Source of the DNA: Streptomyces sp. NBC_00358
GTDB lineage: Bacteria; Actinomycetota; Actinomycetes; Streptomycetales; Streptomycetaceae
Direction: 5' to 3'
NCBI RefSeq assembly: GCF_036099295.1
Contig: NZ_CP107976.1
Span: 1,612,001 to 1,676,000 of the forward strand
Length of the DNA: 64,000 nucleotides
Of this stretch, positions 44,135 through 52,287 are shown piece after piece (positions within the stretch are counted from its first letter, which is position 1; the number at the start of each line of letters is the position of its first letter). The position numbers and the translations under genes were made by a program. Below the pieces are notes generated by a model, which was given only the letters and a program-made list of their open reading frames with translations, searched no databases and was not told the DNA's origin.

Positions 44135-44881
44135 TCATCCCGGGCCGAGGTCCAGCAGCGCCAGCGCCGAGGCGACGTCGGGTACCGCGCTCACGCCATC
44201 CGGGAGGGGCGGACGACGTACGACGACCACGGGGAGGCCGAGGTCGCGGGCCGCGGTCAGTTTGGCCGCCGTCGCGGCCCCGCCGCTGTCCTTGGTCACC
44301 AGCACATCGATGCGATGCCCGAGCAGCAGACTCCTCTCCCCGTCCACTGTGAAGGGGCCGCGCGCGAGCAGCACTTCGGTGTCCGCGGGCAGCGGCGGCT
44401 CGGGGGCGTCCACCGACCGTACGAGGAAGTGGAGCCGGGCGAGATCCGCGAAGGCCGCGAGCCCGAGCCGGCCCGTGGTGAGGAAGACCCGGCGGCCCAG
44501 GTCGGGCAGCAGCGCGGCGGCTTCGGCGAGGGAGTCCACCGGGTGCCAGCGGTCGCCGGTGCCGGACTGCCAGCCGGGGCGGCGCAGCACCACGGCGGGA
44601 GTCCCCGTGACCGCAGCGGCCCGTGCCGCGTTCGCCGTGATACCGGAGGCGAAGGGGTGCGTCGCGTCGACGACGGCGTCGACCCGGTGGTGGCGCAGCC
44701 ACTCCGCGAGCCCGTCCGCCCCGCCGAACCCCCCGATCCGTACCTCCCCTTCGAGCGCTCCCGGCCGGGACACCCGGCCCGCAAGCGACGTGGTCACCCG
44801 CACGCCGGGGCGCGCGGCCAGCTCCGCGGCGAGTTCGCGGGCCTCGGTGGTACCACCGAGAAGGAGGAAGTGCCGGGACAT
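44135..44881 (-). CDS. cobK: Precorrin-6A reductase
   Basis: A 248-residue Rossmann-type reductase with the family signatures LLLGGTTEARELAAELA, VVDATHPFASGITANAA and VTKDSGGAATAAKLTAARDL. It reduces precorrin-6A (the CobF product pathway) with NADPH in aerobic cobalamin synthesis. ATG at 44881. It is convergent with the MFS gene and has a neighbour of unrelated function upstream. Confidence 0.93.
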   Translation of the reverse strand: MSRHFLLLGGTTEARELAAELAARPGVRVTTSLAGRVSRPGALEGEVRIGGFGGADGLAEWLRHHRVDAVVDATHPFASGITANAARAAAVTGTPAVVLRRPGWQSGTGDRWHPVDSLAEAAALLPDLGRRVFLTTGRLGLAAFADLARLHFLVRSVDAPEPPLPADTEVLLARGPFTVDGERSLLLGHRIDVLVTKDSGGAATAAKLTAARDLGLPVVVVRRPPLPDGVSAVPDVASALALLDLGPG

Positions 44882-45024
44882 GGACCGAGCCTACGGGGTG
44901 GGGAACGGGCACCGGGAAGGGCTGCGCGCATGCCCGGCCGAACGCCGGCCCGCCCGCCTGTGCTCACGGCCGCCGTTGCGCGTGCCCACCGGTGCACGCC
45001 CACCGCGGCCGAGGAGGTCCGGAC

Positions 45025-45798
45025 TCAGCGCAGCAGCAACTGCGCTCCGCCCAGCGCCGTCGCCGCGATCACCAGGCGCTCGAAGAGCAACTGGTTGATG
45101 TGCTTGACCGCCCATTTCCCGAGGAACGCCCCCGGCACGACGAAGACGGCCAGGACCGCGTCCAGGAGCAGCGACCGGCCGTCGATGAGGCCGAGGCCCG
45201 CGCTGAAGGGCAGCTTGGCGACGTTGACGATGAGGAAGAAGAAGGCGGAGGTGCCGAGGAAACCGAGCTTGCGGAAGCCCGTCGACAGGAGATACATCGA
45301 CATGACCGGGCCGCCCGCGTTGGCGACCATCGTGGTGAAGCCGCCGAGCACACCGTACGAACGTGCCTTGACCCGGCCCGCGCGGGTCGCGACCGCGTCG
45401 GGTTCGTCGTCCTGGACCGCGGCCCGGCGGCGCCACACCGTGATCCCGGTCATCAGCAGCAGGATCGCGCCGATCGAGGTCCGTACGACCCCGTCGTCGG
45501 CCCACACCAGGAAGACCGTGCCGAGGGCGACGCCGGCGGCGACCGCCGGGAACAGGCGCCACAGTGTGGGCCAGTGGGCGTGGCGCCGGTAGGTGGCGAC
45601 GGCCAGCACGTCGCCGACGATCAGGAGGGGCAGCAGGACGCCGGTCGAGGCGCGGGCGGGCAGTACGGCGGCGAAGACCGCCAGGCTGACCGTGTTGGCG
45701 CCGCTCACGGCGGTCTTGGAGAAGCCGACGAGCAGAGAGGCGGCGGCGAGCGCGGCGAACTCCCCCGGGGATATGTTCCAGAGCGTCATCGTGTTCAT
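45025..45798 (-). CDS. TSUP/TauE-SafE family membrane permease
   Basis: A 257-residue protein with about eight hydrophobic segments of the TauE/SafE (TSUP) family, which export sulfonates, sulfite or related anions. Typical stretches: LVGFSKTAVSGANTVSLAVF, TTMVANAGGPVMSMYLL and FVVPGAFLGKWAVKHIN. ATG at 45798 is chosen over a longer frame that lacks hydrophobic family sequence. The substrate cannot be read from sequence. Confidence 0.88.
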   Translation of the reverse strand: MNTMTLWNISPGEFAALAAASLLVGFSKTAVSGANTVSLAVFAAVLPARASTGVLLPLLIVGDVLAVATYRRHAHWPTLWRLFPAVAAGVALGTVFLVWADDGVVRTSIGAILLLMTGITVWRRRAAVQDDEPDAVATRAGRVKARSYGVLGGFTTMVANAGGPVMSMYLLSTGFRKLGFLGTSAFFFLIVNVAKLPFSAGLGLIDGRSLLLDAVLAVFVVPGAFLGKWAVKHINQLLFERLVIAATALGGAQLLLR

Positions 45799-45862
45799 GC
45801 GGGGGCCGATGCTATGCCCACGCAACTCTTCCGGGTGAGGAGGGTCCGGCGGGGACACGCGG

Positions 45863-47371
45863 TCACACGGTGTACCGGGTGCGCAGCTCCCTCTTGAGGA
45901 CCTTCATGCTCGGGCCGAGCGGCATGGCGTCGGTGAACTCCACGCGCCGCGGGTACTTGTGACGGCCCAGGTGCTCCTTGGACCAGTCGGTGATCTCGGC
46001 CGCGTCCGCCGTGGAGTCCCCGGCGCGTACGACGACCGCGCACACCTCCTCGCCGTGCAGCTCGTCCGGCAGTCCGATGACCGCGACCTGGGCGACCGCG
46101 GGGTGGCGCATCAGCACTTCCTCGACCTCGCGGGGGTACACGTTGTAGCCGCCGCGGATGATGATGTCCTTCTTCCGGTCGACGATAGAGAGGAAACCCT
46201 CGTCGTCCTTGGTGCCCAGGTCACCGGTGCGGAACCAGCCGTCGACCACGGCCTCCGCGGTCGCCTCGGGGCGGCCCAGATAGCCGGAGAAGACGTTGTG
46301 GCCGCGGATGACCACCTCGCCCAGTTCACCCGGCGGCAGCAGTTCGACGCGTTCCTCGACGTCCGCCCGCGCGATCTCCACGTCCACGCCCCAGAGCGGG
46401 TGACCGATGGTGCCCGCGCGGGTGCCGAAGTGGGGCTGGTTGACCGTCGCGCTCGGCGAGGTCTCCGACAGGCCGTACCCCTCGTAGATCCGCGTGCCGA
46501 ACGCCGCCTCGAACCGCTCCAGGACCGCGACGGGGAGCGAGGCGCCGCCGGAGATGCACAGGCGCAGCTCCGGGAGAGCCCCGGCCCCGGCAGCCGCGGC
46601 GGCCAGGGCGACGTACATCGTCGGGACGCCGTGGAAGGTGTTCACCCCTTCCTTCACCATCACCTCGATCGCCCGTGCCGCGTCGAAGCGCGGCAGCAGG
46701 ACGAGGGTGGCGCCCGCGCGCCAGGTGGAGTTGAGGGAGACGGTCTGGCCGAAGGCGTGGAACAGCGGCAGCGCGCCGAGCGCGATGTCGTCGGGGCGGA
46801 CGTCGTTGGCGTCGAAGGCGTTGACGGTCGCGTTCATCACCAGGTTGAAGTGGCTGAGGACGGCGCCCTTCGGGATGCCGGTGGTTCCGCTGGTGTAGAA
46901 GATGACGGCCGGATCGTCCGCGTCCCGGGTGACGTACGACGGGAGGGGTTCGGCCTCCGTCGCGAGCTGCTCGAACTCGGTTCCCAGCGTCACGGTCCGG
47001 ACGCCGAGGGACCGCGCGACCTCGGCGCCCGTCGCGGCCTGTGCCGGGTGGCAGAGCAGGAGGCCCGCTCCGCTGTCCTTGAGCACGTGCTCGATCTCGG
47101 ACGCCGACAGGAGCAGGTGCACGGGGACGACCACACCGCCGGCAGCCGTGATCGCGTAGTAGGCGTGCGGGAACTCCGCCGTGTTGGGCGCCATCAGGGC
47201 CACCCGGTCCCCGGGCCGCACGCCGAGCCCGACGAGTGCACCGGCCTGGGCGAGGGCGCCCTGCCACACCTCGGCGAAGGTGAGACGCAGGTCTCCCTCG
47301 ACGAGTGCCGTCTTGGCGGGACGGCGCCGGGCGTTCTCGGCGAGGATCGCGGCGAGGGACAGGGTGGCCAT
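45863..47371 (-). CDS. Long-chain acyl-CoA ligase-like AMP-binding protein
   Basis: A 502-residue adenylate-forming enzyme: FYTSGTTGIPKGAVLSHFN near residue 165, YGLSETSPSATVN, FRTGDLGTKDDEGFLSIVDR, and the C-terminal KKDIIIRGGYNVYPREVEE. The catalytic Lys is expected in PSMKVLKREL. Members activate fatty or aromatic acids as CoA esters. It lies 65 bases upstream of the TSUP permease gene on the same strand and downstream of a thiolase gene. Confidence 0.9.
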   Translation of the reverse strand: MATLSLAAILAENARRRPAKTALVEGDLRLTFAEVWQGALAQAGALVGLGVRPGDRVALMAPNTAEFPHAYYAITAAGGVVVPVHLLLSASEIEHVLKDSGAGLLLCHPAQAATGAEVARSLGVRTVTLGTEFEQLATEAEPLPSYVTRDADDPAVIFYTSGTTGIPKGAVLSHFNLVMNATVNAFDANDVRPDDIALGALPLFHAFGQTVSLNSTWRAGATLVLLPRFDAARAIEVMVKEGVNTFHGVPTMYVALAAAAAGAGALPELRLCISGGASLPVAVLERFEAAFGTRIYEGYGLSETSPSATVNQPHFGTRAGTIGHPLWGVDVEIARADVEERVELLPPGELGEVVIRGHNVFSGYLGRPEATAEAVVDGWFRTGDLGTKDDEGFLSIVDRKKDIIIRGGYNVYPREVEEVLMRHPAVAQVAVIGLPDELHGEEVCAVVVRAGDSTADAAEITDWSKEHLGRHKYPRRVEFTDAMPLGPSMKVLKRELRTRYTV

Positions 47372-47539
47372 GGAGGAGGGATCCGTTTCTTGCTGGTGCG
47401 GTCGGGCCGGAACGGGCGGGCGGGGCGGGCGGACGCGCGTGACGGCGTACGGCGTCGGCGTACGGCGGCCCTTGGCGCCCCCGCGTCCGCGGCCGGCCTC
47501 GGTGTCAGTGAGTCAGCGAGTCAGTCGGTGGTCAGCGGG

Positions 47540-48727
47540 TCAGTGGCGTTCGACCAGGACCGCGCTGCCCTGTCCGACGCCGACGCACATCGTGGCCAGG
47601 CCGCGCTCGGCGCCGGTGCGGCGCATGCGGTGCAGCAGGGTGGTGAGGATGCGGGCGCCGGAGGCGCCGAGCGGGTGGCCCAGTGCGATGGCGCCACCCG
47701 TCGGGTTGACGAGGTCGGGGTCGATGCCGAGGCGGTCGACGCAGGCGAGGGCCTGGGCGGCGAACGCCTCGTTGAACTCGGCCTCCTGGATGTCGCCGAC
47801 GGTCCAGCCGACGCGACCGAGCACCTTGCGCGTGGCGGGCACGGGGCCGATGCCCATCACGTCCGGGTCGACACCGGCCGAGGCTCCGGCGACGTAGCGG
47901 CCGAGGGACTCCAGGTGGAGTTCGTTCAGGACCTCCTCGCTGACGAGCAGCACACCCGCCGCGCCGTCGTTCATCGGCGAGGCGTTGCCCGCGGTGACCG
48001 TGCCGCCGGCCCGGAACACCGGCTTGAGGCGGGCCAGTTTGTCGAGCGAGGTGTCCTCGCGAACGCATTCGTCGCTGTCGACGATCACACCGTCGAGGCG
48101 CTCCACGGGGAGCAGTTCGGCGTCGAAGTACCCGTTCTTGCGGGCGTCGGCCGCCCGCCGGTGGCTGCGGAGCGCGAACGCGTCCTGCCGCTCGCGCGAG
48201 ACGCCGTACCGCTCGGCGACCTCCTCGGCGGTCTCCCCCATCGACAAAACACCGTGCAGTTCCTTCATCGCCGGGTTGACCAGCCGCCAGCCGAGCCGGG
48301 TGTCGACGGTCTCGATGCGGTGCGGCAGCGCCTCGTCCGGGCGGGGCAGGACGAAGGGGGCCCGGCTCATCGACTCCGAGCCGCCGGCGAGCACGATGTC
48401 GGCCTCGCCGGAGGCGATGGCGCGGGCCGCCGTCGTGATGGCTTCGAGGCCGGAGGCGCAGAGCCGGTTGACGGTGGCGCCGGGCACGCTGTCGGGCAGT
48501 CCGGCGAGCAGCGCGGCCATCCGCGCGACATTGCGGTTGTCCTCGCCCGCCTGGTTCGCGGCGCCCCAGTAGACGTCGTCGACCCGGGCCGGGTCGAGCG
48601 TGGGCACCTCGGCGACGAGGCCGCGGATGACGCCCGCGGCGAGGTCGTCGGGCCGCACGGGGGACAGGGCCCCGCGCAGTCTGCCGATGGGCGTGCGGCG
48701 GGCGGCCGCGAAGTGGACGGGACGCAC
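47540..48727 (-). CDS. Thiolase (acetyl-CoA acyltransferase, PcaF/FadA type)
   Basis: A 395-residue thiolase. Nucleophile Cys90 is in NRLCASGLEA; the remaining motifs are EFNEAFAAQ, GGAIALGHPLGASGAR and Cys in LATMCVGVGQG. The GTG at 48727 has AGGAG 7 bases upstream and matches the family N-terminus VRPVHFAAARRTPIGR; the frame extends further upstream without similarity. The gene has its own promoter with a palindromic operator. It may serve 3-oxoadipyl-CoA or fatty-acid degradation; sequence alone does not choose. Confidence 0.9.
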   Translation of the reverse strand: MRPVHFAAARRTPIGRLRGALSPVRPDDLAAGVIRGLVAEVPTLDPARVDDVYWGAANQAGEDNRNVARMAALLAGLPDSVPGATVNRLCASGLEAITTAARAIASGEADIVLAGGSESMSRAPFVLPRPDEALPHRIETVDTRLGWRLVNPAMKELHGVLSMGETAEEVAERYGVSRERQDAFALRSHRRAADARKNGYFDAELLPVERLDGVIVDSDECVREDTSLDKLARLKPVFRAGGTVTAGNASPMNDGAAGVLLVSEEVLNELHLESLGRYVAGASAGVDPDVMGIGPVPATRKVLGRVGWTVGDIQEAEFNEAFAAQALACVDRLGIDPDLVNPTGGAIALGHPLGASGARILTTLLHRMRRTGAERGLATMCVGVGQGSAVLVERH

Positions 48728-48791
48728 GACAGGACTCCTGACGGACACCGGACATTGACGAGCACTGCCGCTAATGAGCATCGCCATTAAT

Positions 48792-48838
48792 TAGCACTGC
48801 TAGTTTTTGACTATAACCCCGGTCCGGCCCCTTGGGAA
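48792..48838 (-). promoter_or_regulatory. Promoter and operator of the thiolase gene
   Basis: Minus strand: TTCCCA (48838-48833), 17-base spacer, TATAGT (48815-48810), then at the expected start the palindrome TAGCA-G-TGCTA (48802-48792). The neighbouring AT-rich DNA also holds GCTAAT/ATTAGC arms about 25 bases apart. The remainder of the 369-base gap to the methyltransferase gene has nothing else I can assign. Confidence 0.6.
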
Positions 48839-49096
48839 GATCCCCTCCCCCCGGCCGATATCCGCCCATCCGTACGGCCCCGAGACGGGCCCGGGAGCGG
48901 ACCCGGAGCGGACCCAGGACACGATCCGCCGAAGCGGCGCCGGTGACAACCGTTCCCCGTCCGCCACGGTCGCCCGGGTGGCCGGGGATCGACGGCCCCG
49001 AGGCCCGCCCCGTGCCTGGATGGCACACTGCTGGTGCCACTCCGCCGAACCAGGGCTGACGGGGTGAACAGGCCCGGCGGAACAGGGAGTTGTCGT

Positions 49097-49909
49097 ATGG
49101 CGGAGACGGAGCCCGGCGCGAACCGGATCGACACCACCAGGCCGCATCCGGCACGGGTGTACGACTGGTATCTGGGCGGCAAGGACAACTATCCCGTCGA
49201 CGAGCGGCTCGGGCAGCAGATCACCGCACGTGATCCCGGTGCCAAGCGGGCCGCGCGCAGCAACCGCTGGTTCATGCAGCGGGCCACCCGCCATCTGGCC
49301 GGCACGGCGGGAATCCGCCAGTTCCTCGACATCGGCACCGGCATTCCCACCGAGCCCAACCTCCACCAGATCGCGCAGAACAGCGCGCCGGACACACGGG
49401 TGGTGTACGTCGACAACGACCCGATCGTCCTCGCCCACGCCGAGGCGCTGCTGCGCGGCACCCCGGGGGGACGGACGGAGTACGTCCAGGCCGATGTGCG
49501 CGAGCCGGAGAAGATCCTCGACGAGGCCGCGCGGGTGCTCGACCTCGGCCGTCCCGTGGGCCTGTCGCTGATCGCGCTGATGCACTTCATCGCCGACGAC
49601 AGCGGCGCCTACGAACTGGTGGAGACCCTCGTCGACGCGCTGGCGCCGGGCAGTTCCCTGTCGCTGTCCGCGATGACCGCCGACTTCGAGCCGGAGGAGG
49701 TGCGGCTGGGCATCGCGGCGTACGCGCGCGGCGGTGTCACCCTGGTGAGCCGCTCGCACGCCGAAGTGGGGCGCTTCTTCAAGGGACTTGACCTGGTGGA
49801 GCCGGGCGTCGTCTCCGTGAAGGACTGGCGTCCCGAACTCGCGGAGGGCGAGACCCCGATCGGCGACGAGCCGGTGTCCTTGTACGGCGGAGTCGGCTTC
49901 AAGCGCTAG
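49097..49909 (+). CDS. SAM-dependent methyltransferase of the S-adenosyl methyltransferase (PF04672-type) family
   Basis: A 270-residue protein of the Streptomyces-expanded S-adenosyl methyltransferase family. The signature ARVYDWYLGGKDNYPVDE is at the N-terminus, followed by FLDIGTGIPTEPNLHQIA (SAM site) and the conserved PVGLSLIALMHFIADD. The physiological substrate is unknown. ATG at 49097 has GGGAG 7 bases upstream. Neighbours give no clue. Confidence 0.93.
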   Translation: MAETEPGANRIDTTRPHPARVYDWYLGGKDNYPVDERLGQQITARDPGAKRAARSNRWFMQRATRHLAGTAGIRQFLDIGTGIPTEPNLHQIAQNSAPDTRVVYVDNDPIVLAHAEALLRGTPGGRTEYVQADVREPEKILDEAARVLDLGRPVGLSLIALMHFIADDSGAYELVETLVDALAPGSSLSLSAMTADFEPEEVRLGIAAYARGGVTLVSRSHAEVGRFFKGLDLVEPGVVSVKDWRPELAEGETPIGDEPVSLYGGVGFKR

Positions 49910-50057
49910 CCGGGGCCGGGCCGATCGCCCCCGCGGCCTCCCGAACGGCTCACGGAGATCGACGAGGCCTTCGACCGCCTTCCGTACAGGTGCTCGACCG
50001 TGGGCACGGCCCGTCGGGCATCATGGCTTCGTCGGGCGGCTAGTTAGGGGTACACGA

Positions 50058-51791
50058 ATGGACCGGAACGCGCACCTGCCGGAGGAACCCTCGGCACCGC
50101 GGTTCCGGCTGGACGCCCTGCTGGAGGACCTGCAGGAGCAGGTACAACGCGTGCGCGGCACCCAGAACAGGGTGCACACCCTCCTCGAAGCGGTTCTCGC
50201 GATCGGCAGCGACCTGGATCTGGACGTGGTCCTGCGGCAGATCGTGGAGTCGGCGGTACAGCTCGTCGACTGCCGCTACGGGGCGCTCGGCGTCCTCGGC
50301 GACGAGGGCGGCATCAAGCAGTTCATCACCGTGGGCATCGACGACGAGACCATCGCCGGCATCGGTCACTATCCCCGGGGAGAGGGCATCCTCGGCCTGC
50401 TCATCCGGGAGCCGCGCGCGCTGCGGCTCCCCGTTCTGAGCGACCACCCGGACTCCGTCGGCTTCCCGCCCGGCCACCCCCCGATGACCACGTTCCTCGG
50501 CACCCCCGTGCAGGTCCGCGACAAGATCTTCGGCAATCTGTACCTCACGGAGAAGAACGGCGGGACCGAGTTCGACGCCGATGACGAGGCCGTGCTGCGC
50601 ACGCTCGGCGCGGCGGCCGGTGTGGCCATCGACAACGCCCGGCTCTACGACGACGCCCGGCGCCGTGAGCGCTGGCTGGCGGCGAGCAGCGAGCTGACCC
50701 GCACGCTGCTCTCGGGCGCCGATCCGACCGACGTCCTGCACACGTTCACGGTGACGGTCAGGGAACTGTCCGACGCCGATCTGGTGACCCTGGCAGTGCC
50801 GCTGCCCGGCACCTCGGACCTGGTCATCGAGTCCGCCGAGGGGCGCGACGCCGACCAGGTACGGGGGCTGACGCTGCCCCAGGGCACGAGTCTGGCGGCC
50901 AAGGTGTTCACCTCCGGCGAGCGCATCGTCAGCACCTCGCTCAGCGAGGACCCGCGCACCGGCACGGGCAGCGCCTCGGTTCTCGACCTCGGCCCGGCGT
51001 TCGTGATCCCGCTCGGTACCCAGGAGCGGGTGCGCGGGGTCCTCCAGGTCGCGAACCGGCAGGGCGGCACCGTGTTCCCGGACGCCACCGTCGACATGAT
51101 CGCCGGGTTCGCCGGGCACGCCGCGCTCGCCCTGGAGATCGCCGAGCACCGCCGCGACGCGGAACAGCTCCTCGTCCTCAACGACCGTGACCGCATCGCG
51201 CGCGACCTGCACGACCTGGCCATCCAGCGGCTCTTCGCCGGGGGGCTCAGTCTGCAGTCGGTGCTCAACCGTCTCACCGACCGGCCCGACGTGGCCGAAC
51301 GCGTCCAGCGGGTGGTGGACGATCTCGACGACACGATCAAGGTCGTACGCTCCACGATCTACGCCCTGCGGGAGAGCGACCGGGCGGGCGCCACCGGTCT
51401 GCGCGCCCGGCTCGTCACCGAGGTGGGCCGTGCCGCCGAGACACTCGGCTTCGCCCCCGCCCTGCGCATGAGCGGTCTGCTGGACACCGACGTGTCCGAC
51501 GAGCAGCGCGAACACGTGGTCGCGGTGCTGCGCGAGGCCCTGTCCAACACCGCGCGGCACGCGGACGCCACCGCCGTGGAGGTCACGGCCGAGGCCACCG
51601 CCACCACGCTGCGGCTGCGGGTGGCGGACAACGGCCGGGGCATCGGCCCCGGCATCACCCGCCGCAGCGGTCTCGGCAACATAGGCACCCGCGCGGAGCA
51701 GTTGGGCGGCGACTGCGCCCTCACGCCCAACAAGCCGAGCGGCACCGTCCTGGAATGGACCGTGCCACTGCACCACGCCGCCCCGGCCTGA
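50058..51791 (+). CDS. GAF-domain sensor histidine kinase (DevS/DosT type)
   Basis: A 577-residue cytoplasmic kinase. Two GAF domains (about 55-200 and 220-370) precede the HisKA_3 dimerisation domain with phospho-acceptor His385 (RIARDLHDLAIQRLFAGGL) and a HATPase domain (ADNGRGIGPG, GLGNIGTRAEQLGG). The first GAF has GFPPGHPPMTTFLGTPV; His140 sits where DevS-type sensors carry the haem ligand if I align it correctly, so a redox/oxygen sensor is plausible. No response regulator gene is adjacent in this window. ATG at 50058. Confidence 0.9.
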   Translation: MDRNAHLPEEPSAPRFRLDALLEDLQEQVQRVRGTQNRVHTLLEAVLAIGSDLDLDVVLRQIVESAVQLVDCRYGALGVLGDEGGIKQFITVGIDDETIAGIGHYPRGEGILGLLIREPRALRLPVLSDHPDSVGFPPGHPPMTTFLGTPVQVRDKIFGNLYLTEKNGGTEFDADDEAVLRTLGAAAGVAIDNARLYDDARRRERWLAASSELTRTLLSGADPTDVLHTFTVTVRELSDADLVTLAVPLPGTSDLVIESAEGRDADQVRGLTLPQGTSLAAKVFTSGERIVSTSLSEDPRTGTGSASVLDLGPAFVIPLGTQERVRGVLQVANRQGGTVFPDATVDMIAGFAGHAALALEIAEHRRDAEQLLVLNDRDRIARDLHDLAIQRLFAGGLSLQSVLNRLTDRPDVAERVQRVVDDLDDTIKVVRSTIYALRESDRAGATGLRARLVTEVGRAAETLGFAPALRMSGLLDTDVSDEQREHVVAVLREALSNTARHADATAVEVTAEATATTLRLRVADNGRGIGPGITRRSGLGNIGTRAEQLGGDCALTPNKPSGTVLEWTVPLHHAAPA

Positions 51792-51917
51792 CCCTCGGCA
51801 CCCGGCCGAACCCCGGAGCCCGTACAGCCCCTGGGCCCCGTCCGGGCCGCTGCGGCACGACTCCGCGCCCGTCCGGCGGCCACGACCGCGGAGAGGTCCC
51901 CAGGCACGGGGCGGCGC

Positions 51918-52275
51918 GGTCCGGGTCGGTCCGGGTCGGGTCGGTCCGGGTCGGGTCGGTCCGGGTCGGGTCGGTCCGGGTCGGGGCGGTCCGGGTCGGG
52001 TCGTGGGGCCGGTCGGGGCGGGCGGTCCGGGGCGGGGCGAGTCGGTCCGGGGCGGGGCGAGTCGGTCCGGTCAGGTCCGGTCGGGGCGGTCCGGGGCGGG
52101 TCGAGTCGAGTCGGGGCGAGTCGGGTCGGGTCGGGTCGGGTCGGGGCGAGTCGGGGCGGTCCGGGGCGGGTCGAGTCGGGGCGAGTCGGTCCGGTCGGGG
52201 CGGTCCGGGGCGGGTCGAGTCGGGTCGGGGCGAGTCGGGTCGGGTCGGGTCGGGTCGGGGCGAGTCGGTCCGGGT
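51918..52275. repeat. G-rich pentamer repeat tract (TCGGG/GTCCGGG)
   Basis: About 360 bases made almost wholly of short units GGTCC, GGGTC, GGTCG and GGGGC in many permutations, such as runs of GGGTC repeated four or more times. It fills the gap between the convergent kinase and ABC genes. The strong G/C strand bias makes G-quadruplexes possible on the plus strand. No start or coding signal supports the long open frames through it. The 126 bases between the kinase stop and the tract show nothing. Confidence 0.9.
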
Positions 52276-52287
52276 CGCGGGTCGTGT

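Noticed and set aside
51918..52275. CRISPR array or coding repeat protein
   Set aside because: The units are 5-7 bases and permuted, without constant spacers, and the open frames through the tract have no start or family signal.
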